Under the pieces are notes generated by a model. The model made no database searches, was not told the origin of the DNA, and worked only from the letters and a program-made list of their open reading frames with translations. Both the position numbers and the translations under genes were made by a program. From an uncultured Lentisphaeraceae bacterium (GTDB taxonomy: Bacteria; Verrucomicrobiota; Kiritimatiellia; RFP12; DVOR01), in NCBI GenBank assembly GCA_949282555.1, contig CASDPK010000018.1, positions 1-50,917 of the forward strand: 50,917 nucleotides of DNA, in the 5' to 3' direction. Of this stretch, positions 39,270 to 50,917 are shown piece after piece. How positions within the stretch are numbered: the stretch's first letter is position 1; each line of letters begins with the position of its first letter.

Positions 39270-41024
39270 TCAGTCTTCCGCGCCCTCCGTCAGATAATCG
39301 TGCGCCAAGACGAGGAAGGTGCCGGAGGTCCACGTGAGGGTGGGGTCACGGAGGGGGCGGCCGGTGGTGGCCTCGAAGTTTTCGGCGAATCCGGAGGTCA
39401 GGCAATTGTCGCAGAAGCGCCGGGCGATTTCCTTGGCGAGGGCTTTTTCGCCGCAGGCGTCGAGCGCGTCCACAATGATCATGGTGCTGGGCGCCCACAC
39501 GGGCCCGCGCCAATAGCCATCCGCTTGGTAGAGGGGGCTTTTGGCGTTTTCCGAGGCCACGCCGCAGACCACGAGCCACTCGCCTTCGCGTTTGAGCTGA
39601 GGGATGAGGCGGTCTCGGATGTCTTGGGGCAGGCGTTCGCCGAGAATCAGCGGAATGAAGCGCATCAGGCTTTGGCTGCGCTTGTTCTGTGCGCCGGTCT
39701 TCACTTGGCGGGCGAAGAAGCGCTCGCCGTCCCACAGATTGTCGAGCAAGGCTTTGAGCATGGCTTTGCTTCGCGCCGTCCACTGCTCCGCCTCTTGCGG
39801 CTTGCCGAGCTCTTGGGCCAGCTTGGCCATTTCCTCCATGCCGAGGACGAGGTAGGCGGCGAGGTCGGGGCTTTCCACGGGCAGGATGCCATCGAAGAGG
39901 GTGGTGTTGTCCCAGCCCGAATCGTTGCCGTGGGAATATTCGGCCAAGCCGTTGCGGTCGGAATCGCGGGTGTTCAGCCACGACAGCATCTGCTTGCCGA
40001 TATGGTCATAGGCATATTCCAGCTGGGCGCGGCTGAGCTGCATGTGCTTGCGCATTTTTGCGAGGGTCCAGCCATGCACCGGGGGCTTTGTGTATGCCCA
40101 AATGTACCCGCAATACGCGCTCATCACGTCGGGCAGGGCTCCGGTTTCGGGATTCTGATGGTCGTAGGGGAAGACGAATTGGTCCCAGGCCAAATCCGGG
40201 AGGCCGTAGGCCAGCGACATGGCGCTGAAGCAGTGATCCCAGCTCCAGATGTGCGTCATCGTGCGCTTTGACACCGCCAACACCCGCCGCTTGAAAAGCC
40301 CCCGCGGTTCATAGACGCACGACCAATTGATATAGGCCGCGAGTTGGCGTCCCGGTTCGTACTTTGGCGCGACCTTGGGCGTCCCGTCCAAAAAGGCACG
40401 ATAGGAGGCTTCGCTCCCCTCAACGCTTTCGGCATAGGATTTGCGCGCGTCGAAGGAGGGTTGCCGCTCGTAATGCTCGAGGATGACCTCCACTTCCCCT
40501 GTGGCATCGCCCGAGAAGGTCAGTGCGCCGTCTTTCAGCTCCGCAGTTCCCTTGCGCAGGGCAACGGCCATTCGGCGCTTTTCAAGCACCCACCGTCCAC
40601 AAGCGCCTTCGGCGACCGTGAAGGCCTCCCCTTTGTGGCAGGGCGTCAGCCGAAGATTTTGGTCTTTCGTGCGGAGGTGCAGCAACTTTGGCGACTCAAA
40701 GGCCGCGCCCACCTCGCCCCGTTCCGTGCGGCCGGTGAGTTCCGCCGGGGTGCCTACGTAGCGGACGGCAAGGGGCTTTCCTTCCCACAGCGGTTCCACC
40801 CGCACGGCATCTTTCAGCCCCCACCATTGGTCGGAGGCCAAATCGCTCACAAACAACCGCTCGTTGCCTGCCCTGTCCACCGTGGAGTAGAGCGACATGA
40901 AGGCGCCGTAGGTGCTGAAGGCATCGCGGCTGACCTTAAAGGTGGGCAGGGGCGCTTTGGCATCTGCCGTGACGGCCTGCAACATGAATCCGCAGAGAAG
41001 GAGGGGAATCAAACGGCATCGCAT
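39270..41024 (-). CDS. secreted GH63-like glycoside hydrolase
   Basis: 584 aa from MRCRLIPLLLCGFMLQAVTADA, a signal peptide; AGGAG precedes this ATG, so the longer frame to 41312 is rejected. N-terminal beta domain to ~200, then an (alpha/alpha)6 barrel. Conserved: HIWSWDHCFSAMSLAYGLPD near 262, HGNDSGWDNTTLFDGILPVE near 369, DGYWRGPVWAPSTMIIVDAL near 505, ENFEATTGRP near 550. These fit GH63-type alpha-glucosidases and mannosylglycerate hydrolases. The Asp of GWDN is a candidate catalytic acid. Likely degrades an alpha-linked sugar outside the cytoplasm. Monocistronic. Confidence 0.8.
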   Translation of the reverse strand: MRCRLIPLLLCGFMLQAVTADAKAPLPTFKVSRDAFSTYGAFMSLYSTVDRAGNERLFVSDLASDQWWGLKDAVRVEPLWEGKPLAVRYVGTPAELTGRTERGEVGAAFESPKLLHLRTKDQNLRLTPCHKGEAFTVAEGACGRWVLEKRRMAVALRKGTAELKDGALTFSGDATGEVEVILEHYERQPSFDARKSYAESVEGSEASYRAFLDGTPKVAPKYEPGRQLAAYINWSCVYEPRGLFKRRVLAVSKRTMTHIWSWDHCFSAMSLAYGLPDLAWDQFVFPYDHQNPETGALPDVMSAYCGYIWAYTKPPVHGWTLAKMRKHMQLSRAQLEYAYDHIGKQMLSWLNTRDSDRNGLAEYSHGNDSGWDNTTLFDGILPVESPDLAAYLVLGMEEMAKLAQELGKPQEAEQWTARSKAMLKALLDNLWDGERFFARQVKTGAQNKRSQSLMRFIPLILGERLPQDIRDRLIPQLKREGEWLVVCGVASENAKSPLYQADGYWRGPVWAPSTMIIVDALDACGEKALAKEIARRFCDNCLTSGFAENFEATTGRPLRDPTLTWTSGTFLVLAHDYLTEGAED

Positions 41025-41218
41025 GGGTGGCTCCTGTTCGGGTGTCGTTCGGTGGGCGCGGGGTGTCTCCCGGCGCTTCGGACGTTTTGTAGTAGAGCAC
41101 AGCCGGGGCGGGATTGCAATAGGGCGTGTCGCGCCGCGTCCATTGGCAGCAGGACATGACAGGTGCCGATTCCCCGAAAAGCCCTTTCGGGCCGCATGTT
41201 TCGGTGTGCGGATGGGGG

Positions 41219-41238
41219 GTGTGCACGGTTGTGCACAC
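41219..41238. promoter_or_regulatory. perfect 8-4-8 inverted repeat upstream of the efflux operon
   Basis: GTGTGCAC-GGTT-GTGCACAC, centred ~46 bases upstream of the -35 of the tetR promoter. A likely operator; the adjacent TetR protein is the natural candidate to bind it. The rest of the 41025-41218 spacer shows nothing clear. Confidence 0.5.
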
Positions 41239-41274
41239 TTTGGGGGAAAGTGACGGAAAGGATGGTTTTCCCTC

Positions 41275-41303
41275 TTGCATACTTTCTTCAAGGTTTGTAT
41301 AAT
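41275..41303 (+). promoter_or_regulatory. strong sigma-70 promoter of the tetR-RND operon
   Basis: TTGCAT (41275-41280), exactly 17 bases, then TATAAT (41298-41303). The start of transcription should be near 41310, leaving a short leader before the ATG at 41336. Confidence 0.75.
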
Positions 41304-41335
41304 CCCCGCCATTTCCGACCCGAAGAGGGACCATT

Positions 41336-41944
41336 ATGAGACGATCGAAAGAAGAGGCGATGGAGACGCGCAGAGCCATTCTGCGCGTGGCATTGGATTG
41401 TTTTTCGACGCGGGGTTACGCGCTGACGACCTTCAACGACATCGCCTCGCGCATCCATCTCACGAAGGGTGCCGTCTTTTGGCATTTCAAGAGCAAGGAA
41501 GAGCTTTTGGCGGAGCTGATCGTGCAGGTGCACGAGGCGTATAACCCCTTGGAAGGGGTGGAACAAGCCAAAACGCTGGAGGATATCCGGCGGGCCTTCC
41601 TTGATTGGGCGCAGCTGTTGGCCTCGGATGCGGAGCAACGGCGGTTCATGCTCTTTGTGATGAGCCGGGTGGAGTGGAGCGAGGCGCTGAAGGAAGGGCT
41701 CAGCAAACGTTTGGACCGGACGGCGATCTCGAGCCCCTTTGACCGCCTGGAGGTGTGCTTGGCGCGCTTGCGGGCGGAGGGGGTGTTCGCCTCCCCGCTT
41801 TCGGATTGCCAGATTGCGTCGCTGCTGTTCTCCACGTTCTTTGGCATTCACCGCGAGGCGTGGTTGCACAAGCGCGATTTGGATGTGTCGGCGACGATTG
41901 CCGCAGGATTGGATTTCGTTCTTCAAGGACTCAGGAGTAAATGA
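41336..41944 (+). CDS. TetR/AcrR-family transcriptional regulator
   Basis: 202 aa. N-terminal helix-turn-helix LTTFNDIASRIHLTKGAVFW (~30-50), preceded by RRAILRVALDCFSTRGYA; the C-terminal ligand domain is variable. It probably represses its own operon and is released by an efflux substrate. Ribosome site GAGGGA. Its TGA overlaps the ATG of the adaptor gene (ATGA), so the regulator is the first gene of the efflux operon, rather than divergent from it as in many AcrR/MtrR cases. Confidence 0.9.
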   Translation: MRRSKEEAMETRRAILRVALDCFSTRGYALTTFNDIASRIHLTKGAVFWHFKSKEELLAELIVQVHEAYNPLEGVEQAKTLEDIRRAFLDWAQLLASDAEQRRFMLFVMSRVEWSEALKEGLSKRLDRTAISSPFDRLEVCLARLRAEGVFASPLSDCQIASLLFSTFFGIHREAWLHKRDLDVSATIAAGLDFVLQGLRSK

Positions 41945-43209
41945 CCATGCAAGAGACGACCGTTGAGACCCAAGGGCAGAAGCCCCGCAGTGCCGTGGCA
42001 GAGACCATTGGCTTGCTGTTGAGCGTGATTGTGGCCTTCGGGCTGGGGTGGTTCGGGAATGTGCTTTACGCTCGTTCGCAGGCCGACAAGCGCCAAGCCG
42101 AAGAAGCGCAGGCGCAGGCCGCCGCCATGCGTGAGCGCCCCGTGACCGTGGAAACCGCAAAGGCCACGATGAAGGAGATCACCTCCCCGCAGAGCTTCAT
42201 GGGGCACGTGGAGCCCATCCAGGACGTGGATCTGCGCGCGCAGATTGAGGGCACCATCGCTGAGGTGGCTTTCAAGGAAGGTGCGATGGTAAAGGAGGGC
42301 GACTTGCTTTACCTTATCGATCCGCGCGTGTATCAGGCCAGGGTGGAGCAGGCCAAGGCCACGCTCGCCAAGGCCAAGGCCGCCAGCGAGAACGCCGACC
42401 GCTACTACGCCCGCATCAGCAAGGTGGACAAGCGCTCCGTGACGGAGGCCGAGGTCGATCAGGCCTATGCGAACATGCTCGAGGCCCGGGCCGCGATCGC
42501 TCAGAGCGAGGCCGATCTCGCCAGCGCGGAGATCAATTTGGGCTACACCCGCATCACCGCCCCCATCAGCGGGCGCATCGGTCAGAGCCTCCTCAAGAAG
42601 GGTGACTATGTGGCGCCCTCGATGGGGACGCTCGCCCGCATCGTTCAGACGGACCCCGTGCGTGTGGTCTTCTCGCTCCCCGACAAGGACTTCCTGCGCG
42701 GACAGGCGCTTGTCGAGAAGGGCGGCCAGCCGGACAAGGCGATCCGCGCGCAGATCCGTTTGGCCGATGGCACGCTCTACTCGGAGGTGGGCAAGGCCGA
42801 CTTCGTCAGCAACGAGATGAACGCCGCGACGGCTTCGATCCCTGTCCGTTACAGCTTCGGCAACCCCAAGCAGCTGTTGATCCCGAATGCGTACGTCACG
42901 GTTCTGCTCAGCGAGGCCCAGCCCAAGCGGGCGCTCACCGTGCCGGCGAATGCCGTGTTGGCGAACGCCACCGGCGACTATGTTTACATCAACGAGAACG
43001 GCAAGGCCGCCCGCCGTGCGGTTCGCCTTGGCGCCCGCCTCGAAAATGTGGTGGAGGTCATTGACGGCCTCAAGGAGGGCGACGAGGTCGTGGTGGATGG
43101 CGTGGTGAACGTTTCCGAGGGCGCGAAGCTCCGCATCGTCAATCCCAGTGTCCCTCCGGCGACGGCCGAGACGAAGGATGTCCCGAAGGCGGCGGTTGCC
43201 GTTCGCTAA
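41941..43209 (+). CDS. RND efflux periplasmic adaptor (membrane fusion protein)
   Basis: 422 aa. One N-terminal membrane anchor (~20-43, ETIGLLLSVIVAFGLGWFGN) and no lipobox, then a lipoyl-like half (VDLRAQIEGTIAEVAFKEGA), a coiled-coil hairpin (LAKAKAASENADRYYARISK) and the second lipoyl half (GYTRITAPISGRIGQSLLKK). It is of the AcrA/MexA family and bridges pump and outer-membrane factor. It overlaps tetR by 4 bases and lies 21 before the pump gene. Confidence 0.93.
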   Translation: MTMQETTVETQGQKPRSAVAETIGLLLSVIVAFGLGWFGNVLYARSQADKRQAEEAQAQAAAMRERPVTVETAKATMKEITSPQSFMGHVEPIQDVDLRAQIEGTIAEVAFKEGAMVKEGDLLYLIDPRVYQARVEQAKATLAKAKAASENADRYYARISKVDKRSVTEAEVDQAYANMLEARAAIAQSEADLASAEINLGYTRITAPISGRIGQSLLKKGDYVAPSMGTLARIVQTDPVRVVFSLPDKDFLRGQALVEKGGQPDKAIRAQIRLADGTLYSEVGKADFVSNEMNAATASIPVRYSFGNPKQLLIPNAYVTVLLSEAQPKRALTVPANAVLANATGDYVYINENGKAARRAVRLGARLENVVEVIDGLKEGDEVVVDGVVNVSEGAKLRIVNPSVPPATAETKDVPKAAVAVR

Positions 43210-43230
43210 GCCATAGGAAGGATTCAAGCC

Positions 43231-46200
43231 ATGGCAGACAATAGCCATTCAATGAGCCTCGAGGAACTCGAGGCCAATGAGCGGGAGGTCGTCCGGCAGA
43301 TGGTTGCCGACCTCCCGAACAAGTCGATTTTCTCGCGCATCTTCGTCAAGCGCCCGCGTTTGGCCATCGTTATCGCCATCGTGATGTCGGTGGTGGGTGT
43401 GGTGGCCATCAAGGGCTTGCCCATCACGCAGTACCCGGAGGTGACGCCCCCGACGGTGCGCGTGAGTTGTTCGTATCCCGGTGCCAACGCCGTGGATTTG
43501 GCCAATACGGTGGCCATCCCCATTGAGTCTGAGATCAACGGCGTGGAAGACATGCTCTACATGTCTTCCTCCTGTACGGACACGGGACGTTATTCGCTGA
43601 CCATCACGTTCGCGGTGGGTTCGGATCGTGACATGGCCCTTGTGCGCGTGCAGAACCGCGTGGCACAGGCGGAGTCCAAGTTGCCGTCCGAAGTGACGAA
43701 GCAGGGCGTGACGGTGGAATCCCGCTCCGATTCCACGCTCGGCTTCATCTCCTTCCAGTCGCCGAGCGGTGAACTGAGCAAGCTGGAGATCTCCGACTAC
43801 CTCTACTCCACGGTGCGTGACGCCCTCTTGCGTGTCCACGGCGTCGGTGGTTCCGATGTCCATGGCGCGAAGCTGTCCATGCGCATTTGGCTGGATCCTG
43901 AGCGCTTGGCGGCGCAGGGGTTGACGGCTTCGGATGTGGCGGAAGCGATTGAATCGCAGAACCTCCAGGCGGCCCTTGGCTCCGTGGGTGCCTCTCCCGT
44001 GCTTGATGTGAATGTCCGCGACCGCTTCACGATTGTGTCGGAAGGCCGTTTGAGCACTGTGCGCGAGTTCGAGGACATCGTTGTGCGTTCCGACGATGAG
44101 GGCGGCTTGGTGCGCATCCGTGACATCGCTCGGGTCCAACTGGGTGAGCAGAACTATAACAACACGAGTTACTTCAACGGTAAAGAAGCCGTCTCCATGA
44201 GCGTTGAGCAGACGCCTGGCACCAACGCCATTGAGGCGATGGACGCCGTGCGCAAGGAGCTTGAGCGTCTGCGCCCGACCTTCCCCGGAGACCTCACTTA
44301 CACCGTTGCTTACGACTCCACCGAGTTCGTCCGCGTGTCGATTCAGGAAATCGTTTCCACGCTCATCGAGACGTTCGTGCTGGTGTTGATCGTTTGCTAC
44401 GTCTTCTTGCAGGACGTTCGCGCTACGTTGGTGCCGTTGTGCGCCATCCCGGTGTCGTTGCTGTGTACGTTTGCCGCGTTGAAACTCTTTGGGTTCACCA
44501 TCAATACCATCTCGCTCTTCGCGTTGGTGCTGGCGATCGGCTCTGTGGTGGACGACGCCATCTGCGTGGTGGAACGTGTCCAGCACCATATGGACAAGAA
44601 TGGGTTGGATCGGAAGACCGCGACGTTGCTATCGATGAGCGAGATCACCGGCGCACTCATCGCCACCACGTTGGTGTTGCTGGCCATCTTCGTGCCGGTG
44701 GGCTTCGTGGGCGGCATCACGGGCCGCATCTACTCGCAGTTCGCGGTCACGATGTCCATGGCAATCGTCTTCTCCACGGTGAACGCGCTGACGCTTTCCC
44801 CGGCCATTTGCGCGACGATTCTGGGTGTGCCCAAAGCGCATACCAAGATGTGGGACCCGTTCACGTGGTTCAATATGGGGCTTGATTGGTTGCGCCGCCG
44901 TTACGCCACCATTGCGAAGTTCCTCGCGGCCCGCCGCCTCCTTACGCTGATGTGCCTGTTGATCGCCTGCGCGGCCGTTGCGGTGAGCTATCAGCGCACG
45001 CCTACCGCCTTCATCCCGCAGGAAGATCAGGGCGTGGTCTTCGTGGATGTGGCGTTGCGCGAAGGCACCAACCGTGCCGTCACTGACCGCTTCCTCAAGC
45101 GCGTGGAGGAGGAGATTCGCGCCATCCCCGGCGTGAAGAGCACGATGGCGGTGGTTGGCTGGGCAATGCTCTCGGGCAATGCGGAAAGCACCGGCATGAT
45201 CATTGTCTCGCTAAAGCATTGGAATGAGCGTCCGGACGCTTCGCAGTCCGCCGCGGCCATTCAGCGCAAGATCATGGAGATTGCCTCCCGCTTCCATGAA
45301 GGCAAACTCGTGGCGATGGTGCCGCCCGCGATTCAGGGCCTTGGAGCAACCGGTGGCATGGGCTTCTTCTTCCAGTCGCTCTCGTCCACGGATCCTGAGG
45401 TCATTGAACGCAACCTGAGAGCCTTCTTGGGATCGCTCAATGAGGCGGTGGAGATTTCCAATCCCTTCTCCCCCTACACGGCCGGAACGCCGCAGATCGA
45501 CCTCAAGGTGGATCGCACGAAGGCTGAGGCCTACAAGGTTCCGGTGAGCACGTTGTATTCCACGTTGCAGAGCTATCTTGGCTCCTACTATGTGAACGAC
45601 ATCAACCTTGGCACGCAGGTCAACCAAGTCGTCGTCCAGTCTGACTGGGCGGGCCGTGCGACGCCGGATGATATTGGTCGGCTCTATGTCAGGAGTTCCG
45701 AAGGGCAGATGGTACCGGTTTCCGCGATGGTCTCCTCCTCTACGACGGGCGGAACCCGCAACTATTCCCGCTTCAACCTGTTCCCCGCGGCGAAGATCAA
45801 TGCCGAAGCGGCTCCGGGCTTCTCGTCCGGTGAGGCGATGGCGGCCGTCACCCGCGTGGCACAGCAGACCCTGTCTCGGGATTTCAGCTTCGCATGGACG
45901 GACCTTTCGTATCAGGAAGCCTCCGTGGAGGGGCAGACCGGCATCCTCGTGGCCGCGGCGTTCCTCTTCGGTTACCTCTTCCTCGTGGCGCAGTATGAGA
46001 GCTGGACGCTTCCGCTCCCCGTGATGACCTCCATCTCGGTGGGTTGCGTGGGCGCTTTCCTCGGCATCATTCACCGCGGGCTCTCGCTCTCGATCTACGC
46101 GCAAGTGGGTCTGTTGCTGTTGGTCGCCCTGGCGGCCAAGAGCGCCATTCTCATTGTCGAGTTCGCCGCTCAGCGTCGTGAACAGGGCCTCGGGATTGTG

Positions 46201-46470
46201 GATGCCGCCGGTGAAGGCGCGAGCGAACGTCTCCGCGCCGTGCTCATGACGGCGTTGACCTTCGTGCTGGGCGTGATCCCGATGGTGTACGCCACGGGCG
46301 CCGGCGCCGCCAGCCGCAACCACATCGGTGTGACGGTCTATTACGGCATGATCGCCGCGACCACCGCCGGCCTGCTCATGATCCCTGCGCTCTACTCGCT
46401 CTTCGAGAAGATGCGCGAAAGTTCCTACGCCCTCGTCGGCAAATCCCATCAGAAGGAGGAGACCAAATGA
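43231..46470 (+). CDS. RND multidrug efflux transporter, HAE1 family (AcrB/MexB-like)
   Basis: 1079 aa, twelve membrane helices in two repeats with two large periplasmic loops each. The first helix follows a ~45-residue N-terminal extension ([20 protein letters not shown]) absent from Acr[21 protein letters not shown], the helix-4 proton relay [12 protein letters not shown] (DD pair) and the helix-10 K in [15 protein letters not shown] are conserved. Proton-driven drug export. Ribosome site AGGAAGGA. Last codons overlap the outer-membrane factor gene by 4 bases. Confidence 0.94.
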   Translation: MADNSHSMSLEELEANEREVVRQMVADLPNKSIFSRIFVKRPRLAIVIAIVMSVVGVVAIKGLPITQYPEVTPPTVRVSCSYPGANAVDLANTVAIPIESEINGVEDMLYMSSSCTDTGRYSLTITFAVGSDRDMALVRVQNRVAQAESKLPSEVTKQGVTVESRSDSTLGFISFQSPSGELSKLEISDYLYSTVRDALLRVHGVGGSDVHGAKLSMRIWLDPERLAAQGLTASDVAEAIESQNLQAALGSVGASPVLDVNVRDRFTIVSEGRLSTVREFEDIVVRSDDEGGLVRIRDIARVQLGEQNYNNTSYFNGKEAVSMSVEQTPGTNAIEAMDAVRKELERLRPTFPGDLTYTVAYDSTEFVRVSIQEIVSTLIETFVLVLIVCYVFLQDVRATLVPLCAIPVSLLCTFAALKLFGFTINTISLFALVLAIGSVVDDAICVVERVQHHMDKNGLDRKTATLLSMSEITGALIATTLVLLAIFVPVGFVGGITGRIYSQFAVTMSMAIVFSTVNALTLSPAICATILGVPKAHTKMWDPFTWFNMGLDWLRRRYATIAKFLAARRLLTLMCLLIACAAVAVSYQRTPTAFIPQEDQGVVFVDVALREGTNRAVTDRFLKRVEEEIRAIPGVKSTMAVVGWAMLSGNAESTGMIIVSLKHWNERPDASQSAAAIQRKIMEIASRFHEGKLVAMVPPAIQGLGATGGMGFFFQSLSSTDPEVIERNLRAFLGSLNEAVEISNPFSPYTAGTPQIDLKVDRTKAEAYKVPVSTLYSTLQSYLGSYYVNDINLGTQVNQVVVQSDWAGRATPDDIGRLYVRSSEGQMVPVSAMVSSSTTGGTRNYSRFNLFPAAKINAEAAPGFSSGEAMAAVTRVAQQTLSRDFSFAWTDLSYQEASVEGQTGILVAAAFLFGYLFLVAQYESWTLPLPVMTSISVGCVGAFLGIIHRGLSLSIYAQVGLLLLVALAAKSAILIVEFAAQRREQGLGIVDAAGEGASERLRAVLMTALTFVLGVIPMVYATGAGAASRNHIGVTVYYGMIAATTAGLLMIPALYSLFEKMRESSYALVGKSHQKEETK

Positions 46471-48059
46471 AGAGCTCCACCCTTGCTCTCGGCGCGTTGT
46501 TGGCGCTTGTGGGGTGTACGGCCCTTGGGCCGCGCTATGAAGAGCGCCCCGTGGATGATGTGCTCGCCAAGGCTTCCGTGACGGAGGATATGCGCCCGGA
46601 CGCCCTGCCTGCGGTCGCGGCCACCCCCTCTGCCAGGGTTGACGACTGGTGGGGCCATTTCGGCGACGATGCGCTCACGCGTTTGATCGCCAAGGCGTAT
46701 GAGGCCAACCGCACCCTCTCCGCGGCGCGGGCCAATCTTGCCGCCGCCAAGGCCGCTTGGCGTTACCAGCGCGGCGCGTTGTGGCCCAGCGTGGATTTGG
46801 GCGCAGGCCTTGACCGCCAGCGGACCTCCGAAAACGGCCTTTCCGGGCGTCGCCGCTACACCGACTACAATCTCGCCGGCTCCGCTTCGTGGGAGATTGA
46901 CTTCTTTGGGCGGCAACAGTTCTTGACCGATGCCGCCGAGGCGCAGGCACAGGCTTCCGAGGCGGACCTCAAGGCGATGTGGGTCTCCGTTTCCTCCGAG
47001 CTGGCCACGGCCTATCTTGAGCTGCGCACGCTTCAGGGACGCCTCATGGTGGCCGAGGACAATCTCCGCATCCAGCAGGACAACTATGACCTCTTGGCGG
47101 ACCGCGAACGCGGCGGCCTCACGTCCGGCCTCCAGAAGTACCAGGCGGAATATGACCTCCGCAACACCGCCGCCTCGATTCCCAGCCTCAAGGCCCAAAT
47201 CGTCTCCGCAGAGAATGCCATTGCCATCCTCTGCGGTGTCACGCCCGGCACCCTGCCGCCTGAAGTCGTGACGCCTCCCCGGACCGATGCGCCTTCCGAG
47301 GATTCCGCAAAGCCCAAAGGGTTGCGTCCTTCCGGGATTCCTCAGGCCGACGCCATCCTGCTCCAAGGGGGCATCCCGGCCGATGCCATCCGCCGCCGGC
47401 CTGACGTGATTGCCGCCGAGCGCCTGCTCAAGGCCTCCGTGGACACGCTCGGAAGCGCAGAGGCTGAGCGGTATCCGACCGTCACGATCTCCGGAACCAT
47501 CGGCTTGGACTCCTTGAAGTTCGGCGATCTCTTCGATTGGGACAGCCACTTCTACAACTTCGGCCCCGGTATCACCCTGCCGATTTTCCGCGGTGGGCAG
47601 ATCATGGCCAACATCGAAATCAAGACCGAGGAGCAGAAAGCCGCCCTCGCCGATTACGAGAACACGGTCCTCACCGCCCTCGGTGACATCCGCACGGCGC
47701 TCTCGGGCTATGTGCAGGAACAGGAGCGCTTGGGGCAACTCCGGCGTGGCGTTCAGGCGGCCCAAACGGCCTATGAGATCGCGTACAACGCCTACACCGG
47801 CGGCACGGGCGATTTCTTTGACGTGCTCGATGCCCAGCGTCAGCTTCAGGCGCTCGATGAATCCCGCGTGATCAGCGAAGGCACCATCGCCCAGAATCAG
47901 GTGGCCCTGTACAAGGCCCTCTGTGGCGGGTGGGATGGCCCGGAAACGTCCGAGACCGCTCAGACGCTCTTCGGGAAACAACAGGAATCCCAGGCGGAGC
48001 CTCTGCTTGCCCCGCTCGCGGCTGAGGAGGCTTCGGCGCCCTCTTCCGCGCAACAGTAA
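46467..48059 (+). CDS. outer-membrane efflux lipoprotein (OprM/NodT family)
   Basis: 530 aa. Lipobox LVGC with C17, then the TolC/OprM-type helices and strands ([78 protein letters not shown]). Forms the exit duct of the tripartite pump. Its ATG overlaps the pump's stop. An insert near 265-295 ([17 protein letters not shown]) and an Ala/Ser-rich C-terminus are additions to the family core. Confidence 0.92.
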   Translation: MKSSTLALGALLALVGCTALGPRYEERPVDDVLAKASVTEDMRPDALPAVAATPSARVDDWWGHFGDDALTRLIAKAYEANRTLSAARANLAAAKAAWRYQRGALWPSVDLGAGLDRQRTSENGLSGRRRYTDYNLAGSASWEIDFFGRQQFLTDAAEAQAQASEADLKAMWVSVSSELATAYLELRTLQGRLMVAEDNLRIQQDNYDLLADRERGGLTSGLQKYQAEYDLRNTAASIPSLKAQIVSAENAIAILCGVTPGTLPPEVVTPPRTDAPSEDSAKPKGLRPSGIPQADAILLQGGIPADAIRRRPDVIAAERLLKASVDTLGSAEAERYPTVTISGTIGLDSLKFGDLFDWDSHFYNFGPGITLPIFRGGQIMANIEIKTEEQKAALADYENTVLTALGDIRTALSGYVQEQERLGQLRRGVQAAQTAYEIAYNAYTGGTGDFFDVLDAQRQLQALDESRVISEGTIAQNQVALYKALCGGWDGPETSETAQTLFGKQQESQAEPLLAPLAAEEASAPSSAQQ

Positions 48060-48078
48060 GCGCGGCGATTGGATTCGC

Positions 48079-48110
48079 AAGGCCTTCCCTCGCAAGGGGA
48101 AGGCCTTTTC
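48079..48110 (+). terminator. intrinsic terminator of the efflux operon
   Basis: AAGGCCTTCCCT (48079-48090), CGCA loop, AGGGGAAGGCCTT, then TTCTTT, 20 bases after the stop. Confidence 0.85.
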
Positions 48111-48131
48111 TTTGATTCCCGCAACCAAACA

Positions 48132-48166
48132 TTGAGCCGCCCGGGAGGGCGTCCCGAGCGGCTCAA
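48132..48166 (-). terminator. intrinsic terminator of the UbiA-family gene
   Basis: TTGAGCCGCCCGGGA and TCCCGAGCGGCTCAA with a GGGCG loop, 22 bases after the stop on the minus strand. One mismatch within the stem. Confidence 0.75.
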
Positions 48167-48187
48167 GTTCGCGTGAAGGGCGTGGAA

Positions 48188-49252
48188 TCAGCGGAAGGTC
48201 AGCAACGCACCGCAGGCGATGACCCACAGCGCCAAGATGGCCAACATCCCCGGGTCGCGGGTGAAGACGTGCTCGGGCGCTCCCCCCTTGCGCTCCCCAT
48301 ACGTGAGCCGGAGATGGCGGAAGATTCCGAGCATCACGAGCGGAACGGTATAGACCAAGCGGTCCGTCCCAAAGTTGGCGATCGTTTCGGTGGCGAGGGT
48401 GTAAAGCGCGTAACACGCGATGGTGGCGGAGGCCACGAGACCGATCTCCAAGTCAAGAATGCGCGAATCGGCGGCCGAGGGGGGCGGAAGGTTCTTGAGG
48501 AAGTGCGCGCTGCGCCGCTTGCAGAGGGCCACAAATAGGGCCACGAGGAAGACGCAGAGCAACAGCCACGGCGAGAGACGGACGGCCGCCAAGGCCGCGC
48601 CTGCCGCCGCACGAAGCACGAATCCCGCCGCCACGACCATGGGGCCAACCCCTTCCAAGCGTCGCGCAAGGAAGGTGTAAAGGGGCTGGAGCGCCGCGTA
48701 GGCGAGCACGAGCGCCGGGAACCCCCAGCGGCCCGTGAGGTGGCCCATCCATCCGGCGAGGGCAAGGCCGCCGAAGAGGCACAGCACGAGCAACACCGAG
48801 GCCGCCCCCACGGAGACCTGACGCGCCGCGATGGGGCGCCCTTTCTTGAGCGGATGGGCGGCGTCGGCACGCCGATCGGCGAGGTCGTTCACCACATAAC
48901 CCGCCGCGGAAATCAGGATGAAGGCGACGATCCCAAGCCCCAGCATTTCGGCCACGCAGAGCGGATGCTGGCGCACGAGGGCCTCAAAGGGCGCCTTCAC
49001 GCCGCCGACATCGATCATCTGCCCCCGGTCGAAGAAGGCAAAGAAGGGCGCGGCAAGCAGGATCAGGTTCTTGGCCCACTGTCCGGGGCGCAGGCAGCGC
49101 AACAGCTGGAGCGGGCGATTGGTGTAAAGCGCCTCACATCCCTCATGGTCGGACCAATCGGCGCTTTCGCCGAAGGCCCGGGCGGCGCTTTTGCGGGGTT
49201 TCGCCGAGCGGTGATAGACGCGCCCGGGCTTGTTCTGTCGGTTTTCTGGCAT
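48188..49252 (-). CDS. UbiA-family prenyl-phosphate transferase, DPPR-synthase-like
   Basis: 354 aa, about nine membrane helices. LRCLRPGQWAKNLILLAAPF and AAGYVVNDLADRRADAAHPL (Mg-binding NDxxDxxxD) with KKGRPIAAR match 5-phosphoribose decaprenyl-phosphate synthase-type UbiA proteins; a later DLEIG replaces the second Asp motif. It would move phosphoribose onto a polyprenyl phosphate, giving a sugar donor for GT-C enzymes such as those at 27-30.7 kb. The first ~45 residues are extra and basic, so a later start is possible. Confidence 0.8.
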   Translation of the reverse strand: MPENRQNKPGRVYHRSAKPRKSAARAFGESADWSDHEGCEALYTNRPLQLLRCLRPGQWAKNLILLAAPFFAFFDRGQMIDVGGVKAPFEALVRQHPLCVAEMLGLGIVAFILISAAGYVVNDLADRRADAAHPLKKGRPIAARQVSVGAASVLLVLCLFGGLALAGWMGHLTGRWGFPALVLAYAALQPLYTFLARRLEGVGPMVVAAGFVLRAAAGAALAAVRLSPWLLLCVFLVALFVALCKRRSAHFLKNLPPPSAADSRILDLEIGLVASATIACYALYTLATETIANFGTDRLVYTVPLVMLGIFRHLRLTYGERKGGAPEHVFTRDPGMLAILALWVIACGALLTFR

Positions 49253-49294
49253 GATAACCCATCCGGTAAGGTTGTTGGGAAGGCATGAAACGGG

Positions 49295-49317
49295 GTGCGG
49301 GGCGCGAGGCCCCGCAC
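49295..49317 (-). terminator. hairpin after rho
   Basis: GTGCGGGGC and GCCCCGCAC around GCGAG. Only a short T run follows on the minus strand, so efficiency is doubtful. Confidence 0.5.
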
Positions 49318-49323
49318 GTGCCG

Positions 49324-50917
<1,594 letters not shown>

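Overview
The window is about 51 kb of a GC-rich, Gram-negative-type bacterial chromosome. Evidence for an outer membrane: TonB-ExbB-ExbD, an RND efflux system with an outer-membrane factor, apolipoprotein N-acyltransferase, and several lipoproteins. Large secreted proteins with thrombospondin type-3 repeats fused to an alpha/beta hydrolase, NDxxxD-type UbiA enzymes and dispersed intergenic palindromic repeats suggest the PVC superphylum, perhaps Kiritimatiellota. That placement is inference; there is no rRNA here to test it. No tRNA, rRNA, CRISPR array, transposase or prophage was seen.

Layout. 1-9.9 kb (minus strand): a small secreted protein, then a giant secreted alpha/beta hydrolase (frameshifted near its 3' end), then three complete and one cut-off copies of a ~330-aa secreted partner gene. 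Each partner is preceded by a relic of the hydrolase gene's 3' end, and each relic overlaps its partner's start codon by ATGA. This low-GC cassette array is the most unusual part of the window and looks like a polymorphic-effector tip/partner array. 10.2-17.2 kb (minus): a tightly packed operon of a ThyX-like protein, EfpL, an Mrp/Nbp35 ATPase, a caspase-fold-like lipoprotein, ExbB, ExbD, TonB, an orphan ABC ATPase and an EamA transporter. 17.3-20.2 kb (plus): a DUF1848-type protein, TyrRS and a small GGQ release-factor-like protein. 20.2-23.0 kb (minus): a P2-type cation ATPase behind a leader that reads as a yybP-ykoY (Mn2+) riboswitch with an intrinsic terminator. 23.3-25.4 kb (minus): fusA.

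25.6-34.9 kb (plus): a parvulin-type lipoprotein, two overlapping polytopic GT-C-like membrane proteins, and a 1342-aa fusion of Lnt to a periplasmic TPR domain. 35.0-39.0 kb (minus): groEL, groES and dnaK, the last with a consensus sigma-54 (-24/-12) site upstream. 39.3-41.0 kb (minus): a secreted GH63-like glycosidase. 41.3-48.1 kb (plus): a TetR regulator with a strong sigma-70 promoter, coupled to a complete RND tripartite efflux operon. 48.2-50.9 kb (minus): a UbiA-family prenyl-phosphate transferase and rho, whose 5' end runs off the window.

Five copies of a dispersed palindromic repeat (core GATACGGAGCCTC / GGATGCTCCG) lie only in spacers between transcription units.
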